From Capitella teleta (taxonomy: Eukaryota; Annelida; Polychaeta; Capitellidae), in contig KB300908.1 in NCBI GenBank assembly GCA_000328365.1, positions 201,928 to 265,927 on the forward strand: 64,000 nt of DNA. The letters are read 5' to 3'. Numbering within the stretch: the first letter of the stretch is position 1; the number at the start of each line of letters is the position of its first letter. The notes under the pieces were generated by a model. It had not been told where the DNA came from and did no database searches. It saw only the letters and a list, made by a program, of their open reading frames with translations. Of the stretch, positions 40,057 to 53,844 are shown piece by piece. Position numbers and translations under genes: made by a program.

Positions 40057-41340
40057 CCTCTCTGCATGGCAAATTTGTTTATTTAATCTTCTTGGTTTCA
40101 TTCCAGAATCTACTCGTGAACTAGAAAAAATTATGCGCTCAAGTCAATTGATAAGTTACAAGTTACTCAGTGTGTCTAATAGATACAGACATCGATAGTT
40201 TGGTTTAATTAATACGCAAGACGAATTGCAAAAACACCCAGGCAGATAAGCCTACAAAATGCAAGGGCAAAGGTCTCAAATTGGCTGAGTTTGAAAGTAT
40301 TACCCGGATTACATCACACTCTAAGTAATTATTACTGTCCATTTTGTAATCACACAGAGTAATGACTCGCTGAGATATGTATGCTGCAGCCAATCAGCAA
40401 CGTCATTACTAACGAAGCCACTGATTGGCTGATCGCCAGTGTGTGTTGAACACCATGCACCATTCTGAGATTCACGGAGTGGAATAATTAATTGTAATTA
40501 GCATCAAGGAATGTGGAGTCATTATTCATTATAGCAAGTTGGTGACTAATGACCATGAGAGCATGAGCCAATATATACATTGGCCACCACTGCGTCTATA
40601 GATAGTCACACTAGGAAATGTTGGGACTCATCCGCTATTCCGTTTCCTGTGCCATCAGTTTTAAATGTCATAAAAACGAGAGAGATTCGTCAATTTTGGG
40701 ATTTTTTCCCATCTAGTTTCAAATTTAAAATGCAATATACGAATTCGTAGTTATAGTATTTAGTTATATTTAGCTCAATCTGAACGATGACATTTTGTAG
40801 AGTTTGTAATTGATTCAATTAATAAACTTATGTAAAATTCTTTCTTGTTTGCCTAGTCTCACGAGGGCTGTGCCTTGCACATTAATGTTAATTTAAATTG
40901 TCTTGTGAATCAATTGTTTCCATTTGAAAATTGAAGTTACAGTTCACCTGTAATAACAATTGCTAATTCTTGCCACTTGTGGATGACGGAGTATGTGAAT
41001 GAGTGCGTGATTCTCTGTTTATATGCCACATTTTTATTTCAAAGTTGCTCACTAATAGTAAATAACAGAAATGTAAATAAGAGTTGACATAAATTCGACA
41101 CGGGTCTTATTTTAATGTGTTCAATTTGTTTTTCACTCTCTGTATGTGTTGCGAAGTCTAATAAAAACTTTCATTGCACGATGTCTCTATTTATTCTTAT
41201 TCAGTGATTATTTTGAGTGTCTAAGCTTAAGGGAATCGACCAAAGCATATTCAGATTGGAATTAACCTTTATGTTCGTTTCATGATGTGAGTTTTGACAG
41301 TGGGGCCAGTTGATGTGGCGTAATAATTTGGTGGCACCTG
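39177..41340. other. 3' flank of the Venus kinase receptor gene
   Basis: This is A/T-rich and probably includes the 3' UTR. No exon is seen. An inverted pair of CCAAT boxes (CCAATCAG 40390-40397, CTGATTGG 40421-40428) with a CGTCA between them stands out as promoter-like. An AATAAA-type signal lies near 41159. Confidence 0.5.
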
Positions 41341-41349
41341 GCACTTCTT

Positions 41350-42590
41350 ATGAGGTATAACTGTAGACCATAAAACTCGCTCTGAAGCTCAATAACATGT
41401 AAACCGTAAAAATCACTTTGGGACTCAATATTAGGCAACCCATATAAATCAATTTGGGGCTTAATAACAATTAATATGCATATCATAATTCATAACCAAT
41501 CACTTTGGGGCTCAGTATTATGCAAGCCATAACAACCTCTCTCGGGCTCAGTGAATATGCAAGCCATTACAATCTCTCTCGGGCTCAATAACATGCAAGC
41601 CATAAAAATCTCTCTCAAACTCAGTAAATATGCAAGCCATAACAATCACTCTGAGGCTCAGTAATATTCAAGCCATAACAATAACTCTCGGGCCAAGTAA
41701 ATATGCAAGCCATAATAAGCACTTTAAGGCTCAATAATATTCAGGCCATAACAATCATTTTCAGGCTCAGTAAATATGCAAACCATAACAAACTCTCTCG
41801 GGCTCAGTAAATATGCAAGCCATAATAAGCACTTTAAGGCTCAATAATATTCAGGCCATAACAATCATTTTCAGGCTCAGTAAATATGCACACCATAACA
41901 AACTCTCTCGGCCGAGTAAATATGCAAGCCATAATAAGCACTTTAAGGCTCAATAATATTCAGGCCATAGCAATCATTTTCAGGCTCAGTAAATATGCAA
42001 ACCATAACAAACTCTCTCGGGCCCAGTAAATATGCAAGCCATAATAAGCACTTCATGGCTCAATAATATTCAGGCCATAACAATCATTTTCAGGCTCAGT
42101 AAATATGCAAACCATAACAAACTCTCTCGGGCTCAGTAAATATGCAAGCCATAATAAGCACTTTAAGGCTCAATAATATTCAGGCCATAACAATCATTCT
42201 CAGGCTCAGTAAATATGCAAACCATAACAAACTCTCTCGGCCGAGTAAATATGCAAGCCATAATAAGCACTTTAAGGCTCAATAATATTCAGGCCATAAC
42301 AATCATTTTCAGGCTCAGTAAATATGCAAACCATAACAAACTCTCTCGGGCCCAGTAAATATGCAAGCCATAATAAGCACTTCATGGCTCAATAATATTC
42401 AGGCCATAACAATCATTTTCAGGCTCAGTAAATATGCAAACCATAACAAACTCTCTCGGGCTCAGTAAATATGTCAGCCATAACAATTAATCACTTTCAG
42501 ACTCAATAATATTCAAACCATAACAATCTCTCTCAGGGTTCAATAAAATGCAAGCCATAACAATCATTTTGGGGCTCAGTAAAGTTCAAG
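41350..42590 (+). repeat. Hierarchical tandem satellite, 36-37 bp monomers
   Basis: About 33 monomers of the type AATATGCAAGCCATAACAAT...GGCTCAGTA are arrayed head to tail. In the centre three monomer types form a 110-bp higher-order unit starting near 41770, 41881, 41990, 42100, 42210, 42319 and 42429. Shared variants make a further period of about 329 bp. Monomers at both edges are diverged. No coding potential or spacer structure is present. Confidence 0.95.
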
Positions 42591-42951
42591 TCTCTTTTCT
42601 TTTTCATTATAATTTGTAATTATATATTAATAATGGAGCCTCCAAGCTAATCAGCTCATCTCTCAAATCCGCCCACAATGGACATTTCACTCAACCCTCA
42701 TCTATCATTTGTATCCAGTGCATGAAGTATGATTTGCTCTCCATTATCAATTAAAATAGGGCGTTCAACTCGACACCAGTCCTTGACTCTTATCTCATTT
42801 TACGTCTTAAAAACAAACCCACAAAATCGACCCCTGCCTTCTATTTTTTACATCATAACCCGAATGGTAACACCACCATCATAACGGAAGCCACATTGAA
42901 TCATATGAACGATGTAAAAGAAAAACTCTTTGTTGAAAACTTCACGAATGA

Positions 42952-43039
<88 letters not shown>

Positions 43040-43738
43040 GTTTTATTATTATTATATTATATGGTTCTTTTTCACCTTTATGTATTTATATTTATATTAT
43101 ATTTATATTTATGTATTTATGTATGTATTTGCATTGTGCAATTATGTGTGTGGATTATATTGCCATTCCTGTCAATACCTTATCAATACCATATTACCAT
43201 GCCTTAATTACATGGGAGAGATCGATGAACGTGTCCTAGCATCCAGGGGTTAAACCGCGGTTACGCTCGAGCTCATGCCAAATATGGAGTAGATGGGCGT
43301 GGCTTAGCCGCCAGATAATGAGGATCAATCGGGTGGCTGGTTCTGTTAATATTAGTCAAGGTAAAAGTTTTGTATAACTTTCAGCAAAGGGTTGTTGTAA
43401 AAGATGTACACAGAAAGAACACGTGGCTTCATTTACAGTCTCATACGACTTATTTACACGTCGTTTTCTAATAGCCATCCTTACCTCATTTTCGAGGCTG
43501 GGTGCTGGACCCCAGAGATGCACTCTTCAAGCAGACGTACATACCTTACTTTAGGATATGTTAGGACGTACCATTGTCTAACCAGCAGACGACGCCACAG
43601 CACCAGTTCGGTCGGAGCGGCCAACTGAGTGTTACACAATGAGGACGTACTGGTCGCAGGCACATTGCCTCTAAGACCAGATCTTCATTTGTGACTTTAC
43701 TGAGCGCGCGTGAGGGAGGGGGGCTTGATCTTCCCAGT
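42591..43738. other. Intergenic, with ATG/ATA microsatellite
   Basis: It contains a compound microsatellite (about 42946-43037) in which (ATG)n passes into (ATA)n. No exon is recognised. A motif around 43598-43645 (GGTCGGAGCGGCCAACTG, then GTGTTACACAATGA) recurs in related form at 46669-46710, suggesting a dispersed repeat. Confidence 0.5.
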
Positions 43739-43878
43739 TGTATTTCATCATGTATTCGCTCAGGTTGAGCGCTTACAAAAATCTGAAGATCGTCAGCATA
43801 TTGATGGCAAGGTACACTCTCGAATCTGCGTAGTAGTGAAGCAAGGGAAAGTGTGTATATGCTGAATCTGTGTACCAT
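43739..43878 (-). mobile_element. LINE reverse transcriptase fragment
   Basis: The minus strand reads FSIYTLSLASLLRRF followed by HQYADDLQIFVS. The YADD box with its flanks is the catalytic centre of non-LTR retrotransposon reverse transcriptase (CR1/L2/Rex-like wording). Only about 45 residues remain before similarity is lost. The SINE copy begins within 30 bp. Confidence 0.7.
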
Positions 43879-43906
43879 TTCGCTTCTGGTCTTATAGTTA
43901 TAGTAT

Positions 43907-44222
43907 GGGGCACCGAATAGCTCAATGGGTTTAACCGACTGACTACAATCCTATGCCGACCGTGGGGGTCGAGGTCCTGGGTTCGAAACCCGATCAGGCC
44001 ACGGGCGTTATGATTGTGAATTGTAATTGTAATCCGTTATAATTGTAATTATTCGGTGACTCTGCAGTGCTGCCCAACTGCGTAACAAAGCCGGGCGCTG
44101 TGTACTACTGTCTATGGCGGTATGCAGGATAAAGAACCCTTGGGATTTATCGATAAGAGTAGGGGGAAACCCCCGTACCTTCTGGCGCCCGTATCATCCG
44201 ATTGGTTTGGGTGGAGCCAGAG
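43907..44222 (+). mobile_element. tRNA-derived SINE, copy 2 (intact A and B boxes)
   Basis: The head GGGGCACCGAATAGCTCAAT and the B box GGGTTCGAAACCC form a tRNA-like promoter, followed by the same body as copy 1 at 20858. It keeps the segment deleted there. The family of the central domain is not one I recognise. Confidence 0.8.
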
Positions 44223-44340
44223 GCGTAGGAACGTTCCGAGACTTTGGGGGGCCCAAATTGAGGTAATGATAGGGGGGCTGCTTCGCGGCGCAGCCACACT
44301 AGGGGGGTCCGGGGGCATGCACCCCCGGAAAAAAATTTGT
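44222..44340 (+). repeat. G-rich dispersed repeat
   Basis: The stretch AGGCGTAGGAACG...GGGGGGTCCGGGGGCATG with CACCCCCGGAAAAAAATTT is directly appended to SINE copy 2. Similar GGGGGTCCGGGGGCATGC sequences are, from memory, widespread in invertebrate genomes. I cannot assign a class. Confidence 0.5.
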
Positions 44341-47300
44341 TATAAAGAGTGAAAAATCCATTTTCTGAGCACTTAATTACTAGAATTTAACACATTATCC
44401 TAGGCAGATACATGTATGTACATGTATATATATCATTGATCTTTGGCCTACATCAGAGCAATATGGTATGTTAATTTATTATATCCACTGAAATCGCCTG
44501 TGTATTCTCCCACTTATGACCTATAAAGTAATTCAACGAGGTATGGAGAACAAAACCTTAGTTTTATTACAAATAAATTCACGAGTGATGCATATACATT
44601 TATACCGGTGATTATATAATGAGGTTCAATAGCCATGCAGCACACTGCTTGGCATCGTTCAACTTCGTTAATTTGTCCGCTGTCCTTGGCTTAGCCATCT
44701 GAGAAATGAGAAATGAACAATTGATGCCATACATAAGTGATATACAACATAATTATCTTAGAAGTATAATTAATGCAACAAGCTAGCTTGTAAAATTTGC
44801 TAAAAAAAATTGAATTAAAAAAAAAAAAATTGAGTTTAAAAAAAAGTCTTGCATAAGACATTAAATTTTAATATAGTCTAAAATTACTTCCCAGCATTGA
44901 GAATACAAACGAATGAATATATGTAATACAATTAGTACATGTGCATATTGATAACCTCTTCGGGCACTGTAGCTGTACGCATTATTTCAAACAAATTANN
45001 NNNNNNNNNNNNNNNNNNNNNNNNNNNNNNNNNNNNNNNNNNNNNNNNNNNNNNNNNNNNNNNNNNNNNNNNNNNNNNNNNNNNNNNNNNNNNNNNNNNN
45101 NNNNNNNNNNNNNNNNNNNNNNNNNNNNNNNNNNNNNNNNNNNNNNNNNNNNNNNNNNNNNNNNNNNNNNNNNNNNNNNNNNNNNNNNNNNNNNNNNNNN
45201 NNNNNNNNNNNNNNNNNNNNNNNNNNNNNNNNNNNNNNNNNNNNNNNNNNNNNNNNNNNNNNNNNNNNNNNNNNNNNNNNNNNNNNNNNNNNNNNNNNNN
45301 NNNNNNNNNNNNNNNNNNNNNNNNNNNNNNNNNNNNNNNNNNNNNNNNNNNNNNNNNNNNNNNNNNNNNNNNNNNNNNNNNNNNNNNNNNNNNNNNNNNN
45401 NNNNNNNNNNNNNNNNNNNNNNNNNNNNNNNNNNNNNNNNNNNNNNNNNNNNNNNNNNNNNNNNNNNNNNNNNNNNNNNNNNNNNNNNNNNNNNNNNNNN
45501 NNNNNNNNNNNNNNNNNNNNNNNNNNNNNNNNNNNNNNNNNNNNNNNNNNNNNNNNNNNNNNNNNNNNNNNNNNNNNNNNNNNNNNNNNNNNNNNNNNNN
45601 NNNNNNNNNNNNNNNNNNNNNNNNNNNNNNNNNNNNNNNNNNNNNNNNNNNNNNNNNNNNNNNNNNNNNNNNNNNNNNNNNNNNNNNNNNNNNNNNNNNN
45701 NNNNNNNNNNNNNNNNNNNNNNNNNNNNNNNNNNNNNNNNNNNNNNNNNNNNNNNNNNNNNNNNNNNNNNNNNNNNNNNNNNNNNNNNNNNNNNNNNNNN
45801 NNNNNNNNNNNNNNNNNNNNNNNNNNNNNNNNNNNNNNNNNNNNNNNNNNNNNNNNNNNNNNNNNNNNNNNNNNNNNNNAACTCGAACGTCAGACTGTAA
45901 CAGTGCCGAAACAAAGGCACTTTAATCCAATCAACCTGAACCTGAACCTGATCTCAGATCAGTATAATATTATGAGAATCTTCAGACTGTATTCCGCAAA
46001 CTCTCAAGCATATTGTGAGTTGGCAGTACCGTAAAACCTGCTAAGATATTTTAGAATAAATATTCCTTTGCTGTACAGTGGTTCTTCTGCGGATCACCCC
46101 AGGTATGATGTAATGTAAAAGTGTACAGAGGGAAAAATTCGCTCGTCGTTGCAACTGCACGCTAGTAATTTAGTAAAGCTCAGAGACTTCCGTCTTCTCG
46201 CATGAGCGAATGTTGTATTTAGTCTCGTGGACGCGCATAAATTTCATCGTTTTTACATTTAATATTTGGATATCCTTGTCGTGTTGTAAAGATCATGTCA
46301 GATCATGTATTGTTTTAATCCTCGTATCACTTGATCACTGCTTTGGTTTTTTTTTTTTTTCCGCTCAAGGTGCAACATTCTGTCACTCTAAGACCTTCTT
46401 CGTTAATCCTGTTTTTTCTCAAATTCTAATCGTATGTTGATCTTATTGTGTAACTTGTTTTGGTACGATCACGAGTGATCTCGATGTATACAGGGCTAGC
46501 GTTTTGAATAAATACCGGCTGCAGCTAGCAGGCTAACTAGGGTAGTATTTTTGGAATCCGTCTCCAGTTGTTCATCCGTTGTTATCCTAGTCTGTATATT
46601 AGCGCGTCTTTGTCCTTTGTACAGTATGTGGTATCTAAGTGTCAGTAAGTGGCATTGTCTACCACACCACCAGTCGGAGCTGTCAACTGCATGGGTGTTA
46701 CACAATGATCCAAGTGGCCTTGCTTATGCACGCGCGACTGAGGCATGCGTTATGAATTCTCGTTGACTCAACCGTCAAATGCAGTTGGATTCTGTGACCT
46801 TGACCTACTTCCATCAAATCCCAAATCGTCAAATCCGCCTGCAAGGTGAGTTACAAAACAGGGCGAAAACCCCGGAATTAACGGAGTTGCGCGTATTTAC
46901 CTCAGTTTTTCTATTAAATACAATTCTATTGTTATGTGCGCTTCGGTTGTTTAACCTTGTTATTATTTAAGCCGATTTTATGGCTGAATTTGCTTCGAAG
47001 TCAGGCCGACTTTTTTTATTAAAATTTCAGTTATTTGCCAGTTTACTCGGGGCTGGTTTACAGTTTACTATCATTCTATTACCTGATTAGTATTACTATT
47101 GTTGTTGCTCTGTAAGAATTATCACCAGGTTCTCACTATTTGTATCAGACGTCTCATTGATACAAGAAGTGAAGGATCCCCGGCAGATGGCTTCACAGGG
47201 TGACAGGTCTGACAGTAGACAGGCCACAGGGCCTCATGATCACGATGACAGGTGCTCTGACAGACCTTTGCTTTTCATTTCACTCTTCGAAGACTCTATG

Positions 47301-49616
47301 CCTCACACGTAAATGTATAAAAACACGAACTGGCGATCAATTTGTCCAATATCTTTATGTTGTATATCAACCGAGTCCTATCATCCAGGCAGAGAGCCAC
47401 TTGTCTGTGTTGTTGCTTATCATACTTTGACATATTGTCATATATATTATCATCATCTGTAGATCTGGGCCAGTTATTTGGCAGTCCCTCTGCTCATTGT
47501 CCTCTTAATGCTTGCATGTATTGAACCATGACCAGTAGTAGTAATAGTATTGCTTTATTTGACCTAAATCTCTGATCGTCTCATTTATAAGGGATTTAGT
47601 CAGATCAATCAGTCCTTGTCAACGAAACATGCTAATTTTTGTAGATTTGTTTGGTTTTTTTTTTCTTTCTTCCTCTAATAATACTGACTGAATTGCAAAA
47701 CGGCAACTAGGTATTGCATTATTTTACTAAACTTAATTTGCACGCATATTTGCCTTGAACTCCTTGACTTTGCTCTGCTTGACTTTCTCATTTTTTTGTT
47801 CTTCTTTTTTCGGTTTTCGTAGAAAATTTTGGCTTCTGAGAAAAAAAATCCAGAATGACCGTAAGTGCATTATGGCTAGTCCCTTTTTTTTTTCTTCTCC
47901 TTCTCTCATCCCTGCAACCAAAATGAACTTAATGAAGAAAGTTCACTGTTTGATTTGTTAGTTGTAATCGAAAATGTGTTAATATATTGGAATATTTCTT
48001 AATCTCTAGCTTTGTTCTTTCAATTATTCATATTTTGGTTTGCAGAGCTTCTTTCTTCATTTTTTCTTTTCTTTTTTTTTTCTCCTTTTTCTTTCCCAGT
48101 TTTTTTTTTTTTTTTTTTGTTTCTTGGGAAACATATCGCCTGGCTTGTACTTCCTGCTAACTGCTAATGACTAACAACTTGTTATAAATAACTCCATATC
48201 GTAATACTGTCAGATCTTGTTTTGTTTGACCTCCTTTGTTGCCATGGAAATGACCACTGAATAAACTAAATGGCTGAATTGCATTAAAGCAATTTACAAA
48301 TACACAAGACAAATAATCCATCAGACCTTGAATTTAGATGACCCATCTGACGGATTATATGCTTGTCAAATTATATGCTGTAGTCTGTATTTAAACTAAT
48401 TGTTATTCATGACTGGATTGCGAAAGGTCAGGTTAACGAGGTCCGTTTGTACACTGACAAATCTGACAAACTATGGACTTATTAAATTGTGACATTTGGG
48501 GTGGTATTTAGTTTCTTATTCAGTTTTAGCTATCCAATTCTGTATTATCTGGTACTTAATATTCGTTTTGGGAAGTATGCTTTACTCCTCACATCATGTT
48601 CTACTGGTGCATGGTGCTGGCTTGGTCTTTTGTGTAATGCCATGGTTGCCTCAAATGTGATCATTCGTGGCCTCTTGAGGGAGCTGAGCATTGAAGCTAA
48701 CTATATAACTGTAGTGATTCACAATCATGGAGTATTCACATACTATATTTCAACATCTTCTCCCAAACAAGGGGGGTTCATTCATTTCTTTAGCAGTCAG
48801 CTTAGTAACTAGTTCAAAATGTGTTGGTCTTTTGGCTCAGATCACAATAATGCATGGATCTTGGCATTCATGAATTTTTATTGATAGTTGATAAGATGAC
48901 CCTTGATATCCAATTCAGCTGCCTTATTACTAAGTGATAATACTATTTTTTGCAAGACTTGTATTACGTGCTGCCTTGACTGTATCGGTTGGAGTTTACA
49001 GCTGACCAGTCCAAACTGACCCATGTGCTCATGCAGCCTAGTAGATCAATATTGATAATCAATATTCAGATGTAGTCCCCCTCAGAGTTCACTTGGAACC
49101 TCCTTTGACCTAAAAATGTTCTTTCTTATTCAACATTCTACGCTGTGGAATATTTTACTTGTTTTATATAAGGAGGTAAAAAAAATTTGTAAGCTTATAA
49201 ATATATTGTCTGCTGACCGGACTGTTGTGCTTTTAGGTGTGAATATTTCCTTAAGAAATATTTTTCTTATGTGATGACAAAAAATACAAAAAGAAAAACG
49301 ACTCTTTAGTTTTGTATTAACTTTATTATTTCTGTATATTCTTGCCATCCTATTGAACGCTTACAATATATTGCCTATATAATTTTGTGATTTATTGTTT
49401 TCCTGCCTGAAAATATTTTGTATTTATGTTTAATTCACTGCACAGTAGGTAAAATAAAACCTGTTTTTATGCAAATCAATACCTAAACCACACGTTACAA
49501 ATCATTTTCACTGTTCCTTTAATCAAACTATCTACCATATCAATTCTTTGAATTTGTAACACAATGAGCAGAAATCATGCAACATATTTAAACCACCATT
49601 TATTTTTCTATTTCAG
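44341..49616. other. Intergenic region upstream of GPT, with large gap
   Basis: No exon is recognised on either side of the gap at 44999-45879. Poly-T tracts occur at 48080-48120. An X-box-like GTTGCCATGGAAA lies near 48239. A 5' UTR exon or promoter of GPT should be in here or in the gap, because the coding exon starts right after an acceptor (TTTCAG at 49611-49616). Confidence 0.5.
44999..45879. other. Assembly gap (881 N)
   Basis: Undetermined bases. Open frames that span it are artefacts. Confidence 1.
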
Positions 49617-49622
49617 TCTGCT

Positions 49623-51910
<2,288 letters not shown>

Positions 51911-53844
51911 ACACAAACAGCATCTTGCCTCTTGCTTAGCCATTTTGTGTCATATATTTACATGCTCTGGGTGGGAATTTTATTCCATGGCAAAATGGTC
52001 TCACATCTCTCTCAAGTACTCCTCTTTATTTCTAAGTACTCCGCGATGAATAATGCGTTTTAACTGTTAAATCTTGATTTCCTTCAAAATCATGAAATTA
52101 TTTTTTTTTTTTTCATCTTTCAAGCTTTGCTTCATGTTGATTAATGTTATTAATGATCAAATTAGTCGGAGTGAATGTGTATTGAATGATATATAGTATG
52201 TTATGGTTGTTAGTATTCATTATGTAGAAATAAACATCTTCTTTGGATTCTTTTCATTAATTGTACTTTTCACTTCTTGTCCTAACACATTCAAAATGCA
52301 GGGAACTTGCGTTGTGTTGCAATCTTACCCTTTGTGTACTTTATTTTATTTGTATACAGGTGTACTGCATGGTAACTGAACATTTTCATAGGGAAGAAAT
52401 GTTTATCTTTAATTTTCATGATTCATGCATATTTTCTGATAACGTAGGCTATTTCAGTATTTGTGTTATCATTGTTTCGGTTTTTGTGTAGTGCAATATC
52501 CACAAACGTACTCAAAGCGCTGAGCATTAATCAGATATTTTATTTCTGAAGTGCTGCATTTTAATTCCTGACCTAACCGACTGTACTTGGGTGTGTGATA
52601 ATTTCCTCCTAATGAGTAGACACATTGCTGTTTTGAGTGTATTGCATGTGAGTCCCCTCACCATGTAGCAGTAGTATCTATGGTCTCACCCATAGAAGTA
52701 CTAGAATGACTGCAATGTTATGCCCATTCGCAGTTAACTTGGAATTTAAGGTGACTATTATAGGCTATTTATAGCTTAAAGCACCAGCATGTCGAGTTTT
52801 CATTGAGCTTCGTATGGCGAAGTCCCCTTAAATCTGGCTTCAATTCCGACCGATCGCGTGATCCCTATAAGCATTCTCGTTACTCGTATTTCTATTTGGC
52901 TAGAAGTGCGTTATGAATTTGTCCACTGTCGGGGTCAAATTCTCCAATAATCATAACGCATTAAACCTTATGATTAAAGAAATCCTTTTCACACGTTCCA
53001 ATACGATTGAGGGTGTTAGAATAAATACGGAAATAGAAAATTCAATTCTGATTTCAATTTATTTATTCAATTATGTGACAACAGCGAGAAATAGCACCGC
53101 ACGGAAATAAATACAACAAACACTGACTTAAAAGATGTTCTGCCGATGGAATCACAAACATTCGCTAAACAAATTCTGAAAATTCGAAAACAGTGTTTGA
53201 TTCCCTAAATCTGAGAGCAAGATGAAATGGCACAAGGCTTGAACACAACGTCTTTCCAAAACTTTCTTATTTCGATTTACAAGATAAATTGCGTTTAAAT
53301 GAGTTGGTTTACATACGAATGCATACAAGTGAACGAACATACATCATTACAATTTTAATTCTAATTCGTGACAGACAAAGTTGGAAAGGGACACCAAGAT
53401 CACGGGTTCGAAATAGCAGAAGTTTCACTGTACGCATACACCATTTGTTTTACCATGAATACAAAAGCAGACGACAAATAGGAGAAAAGCGCGCGAATAG
53501 TTTGCGCGTCATGTTAGCATGCAAAGCATTTTGTCTAAGACGAGAGATTAGTCGTACAAAAAGGATAAATAATACCTAATGATATGAAACATTTGTAATT
53601 TTTAAAATAATGCCTGAGAAGAAATATCCATTTGGAGTACCTAAACTATAAGTACCGAAAAAGTGCTGGAGTATAGAGATAGAAATGTCGAAATTTGACA
53701 TCATGAGTCGATAGTAGTGCAAATATAATAACAACAAAAAATAATCATTAAACTTAACGAAATAAATAAAGTGCTAATCATTATGTCTCGTTATTGCACG
53801 TGACTTGCATTGCACGTAACGCGTTTTTCAATCATAACGTGAAA
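51911..53844. other. GPT/FOG convergent intergenic region
   Basis: It contains the 3' UTRs. A 58-bp hairpin (52905-52962) has arms AGTGCGTTATGA and TCATAACGCATT, related to a dispersed 12-mer elsewhere in the window. No coding exon is seen. Confidence 0.55.

Noticed and set aside
41350-42590. CRISPR-like array
   Set aside because: Units are directly adjacent without unique spacers, and the genome is eukaryotic; it is a satellite.
44939-45925. Long ORFs across the gap
   Set aside because: They consist of undetermined bases.
45935-45955. AACCTG triplet repeat as telomere-like sequence
   Set aside because: Only three short copies and not the TTAGGG unit; chance tandem.
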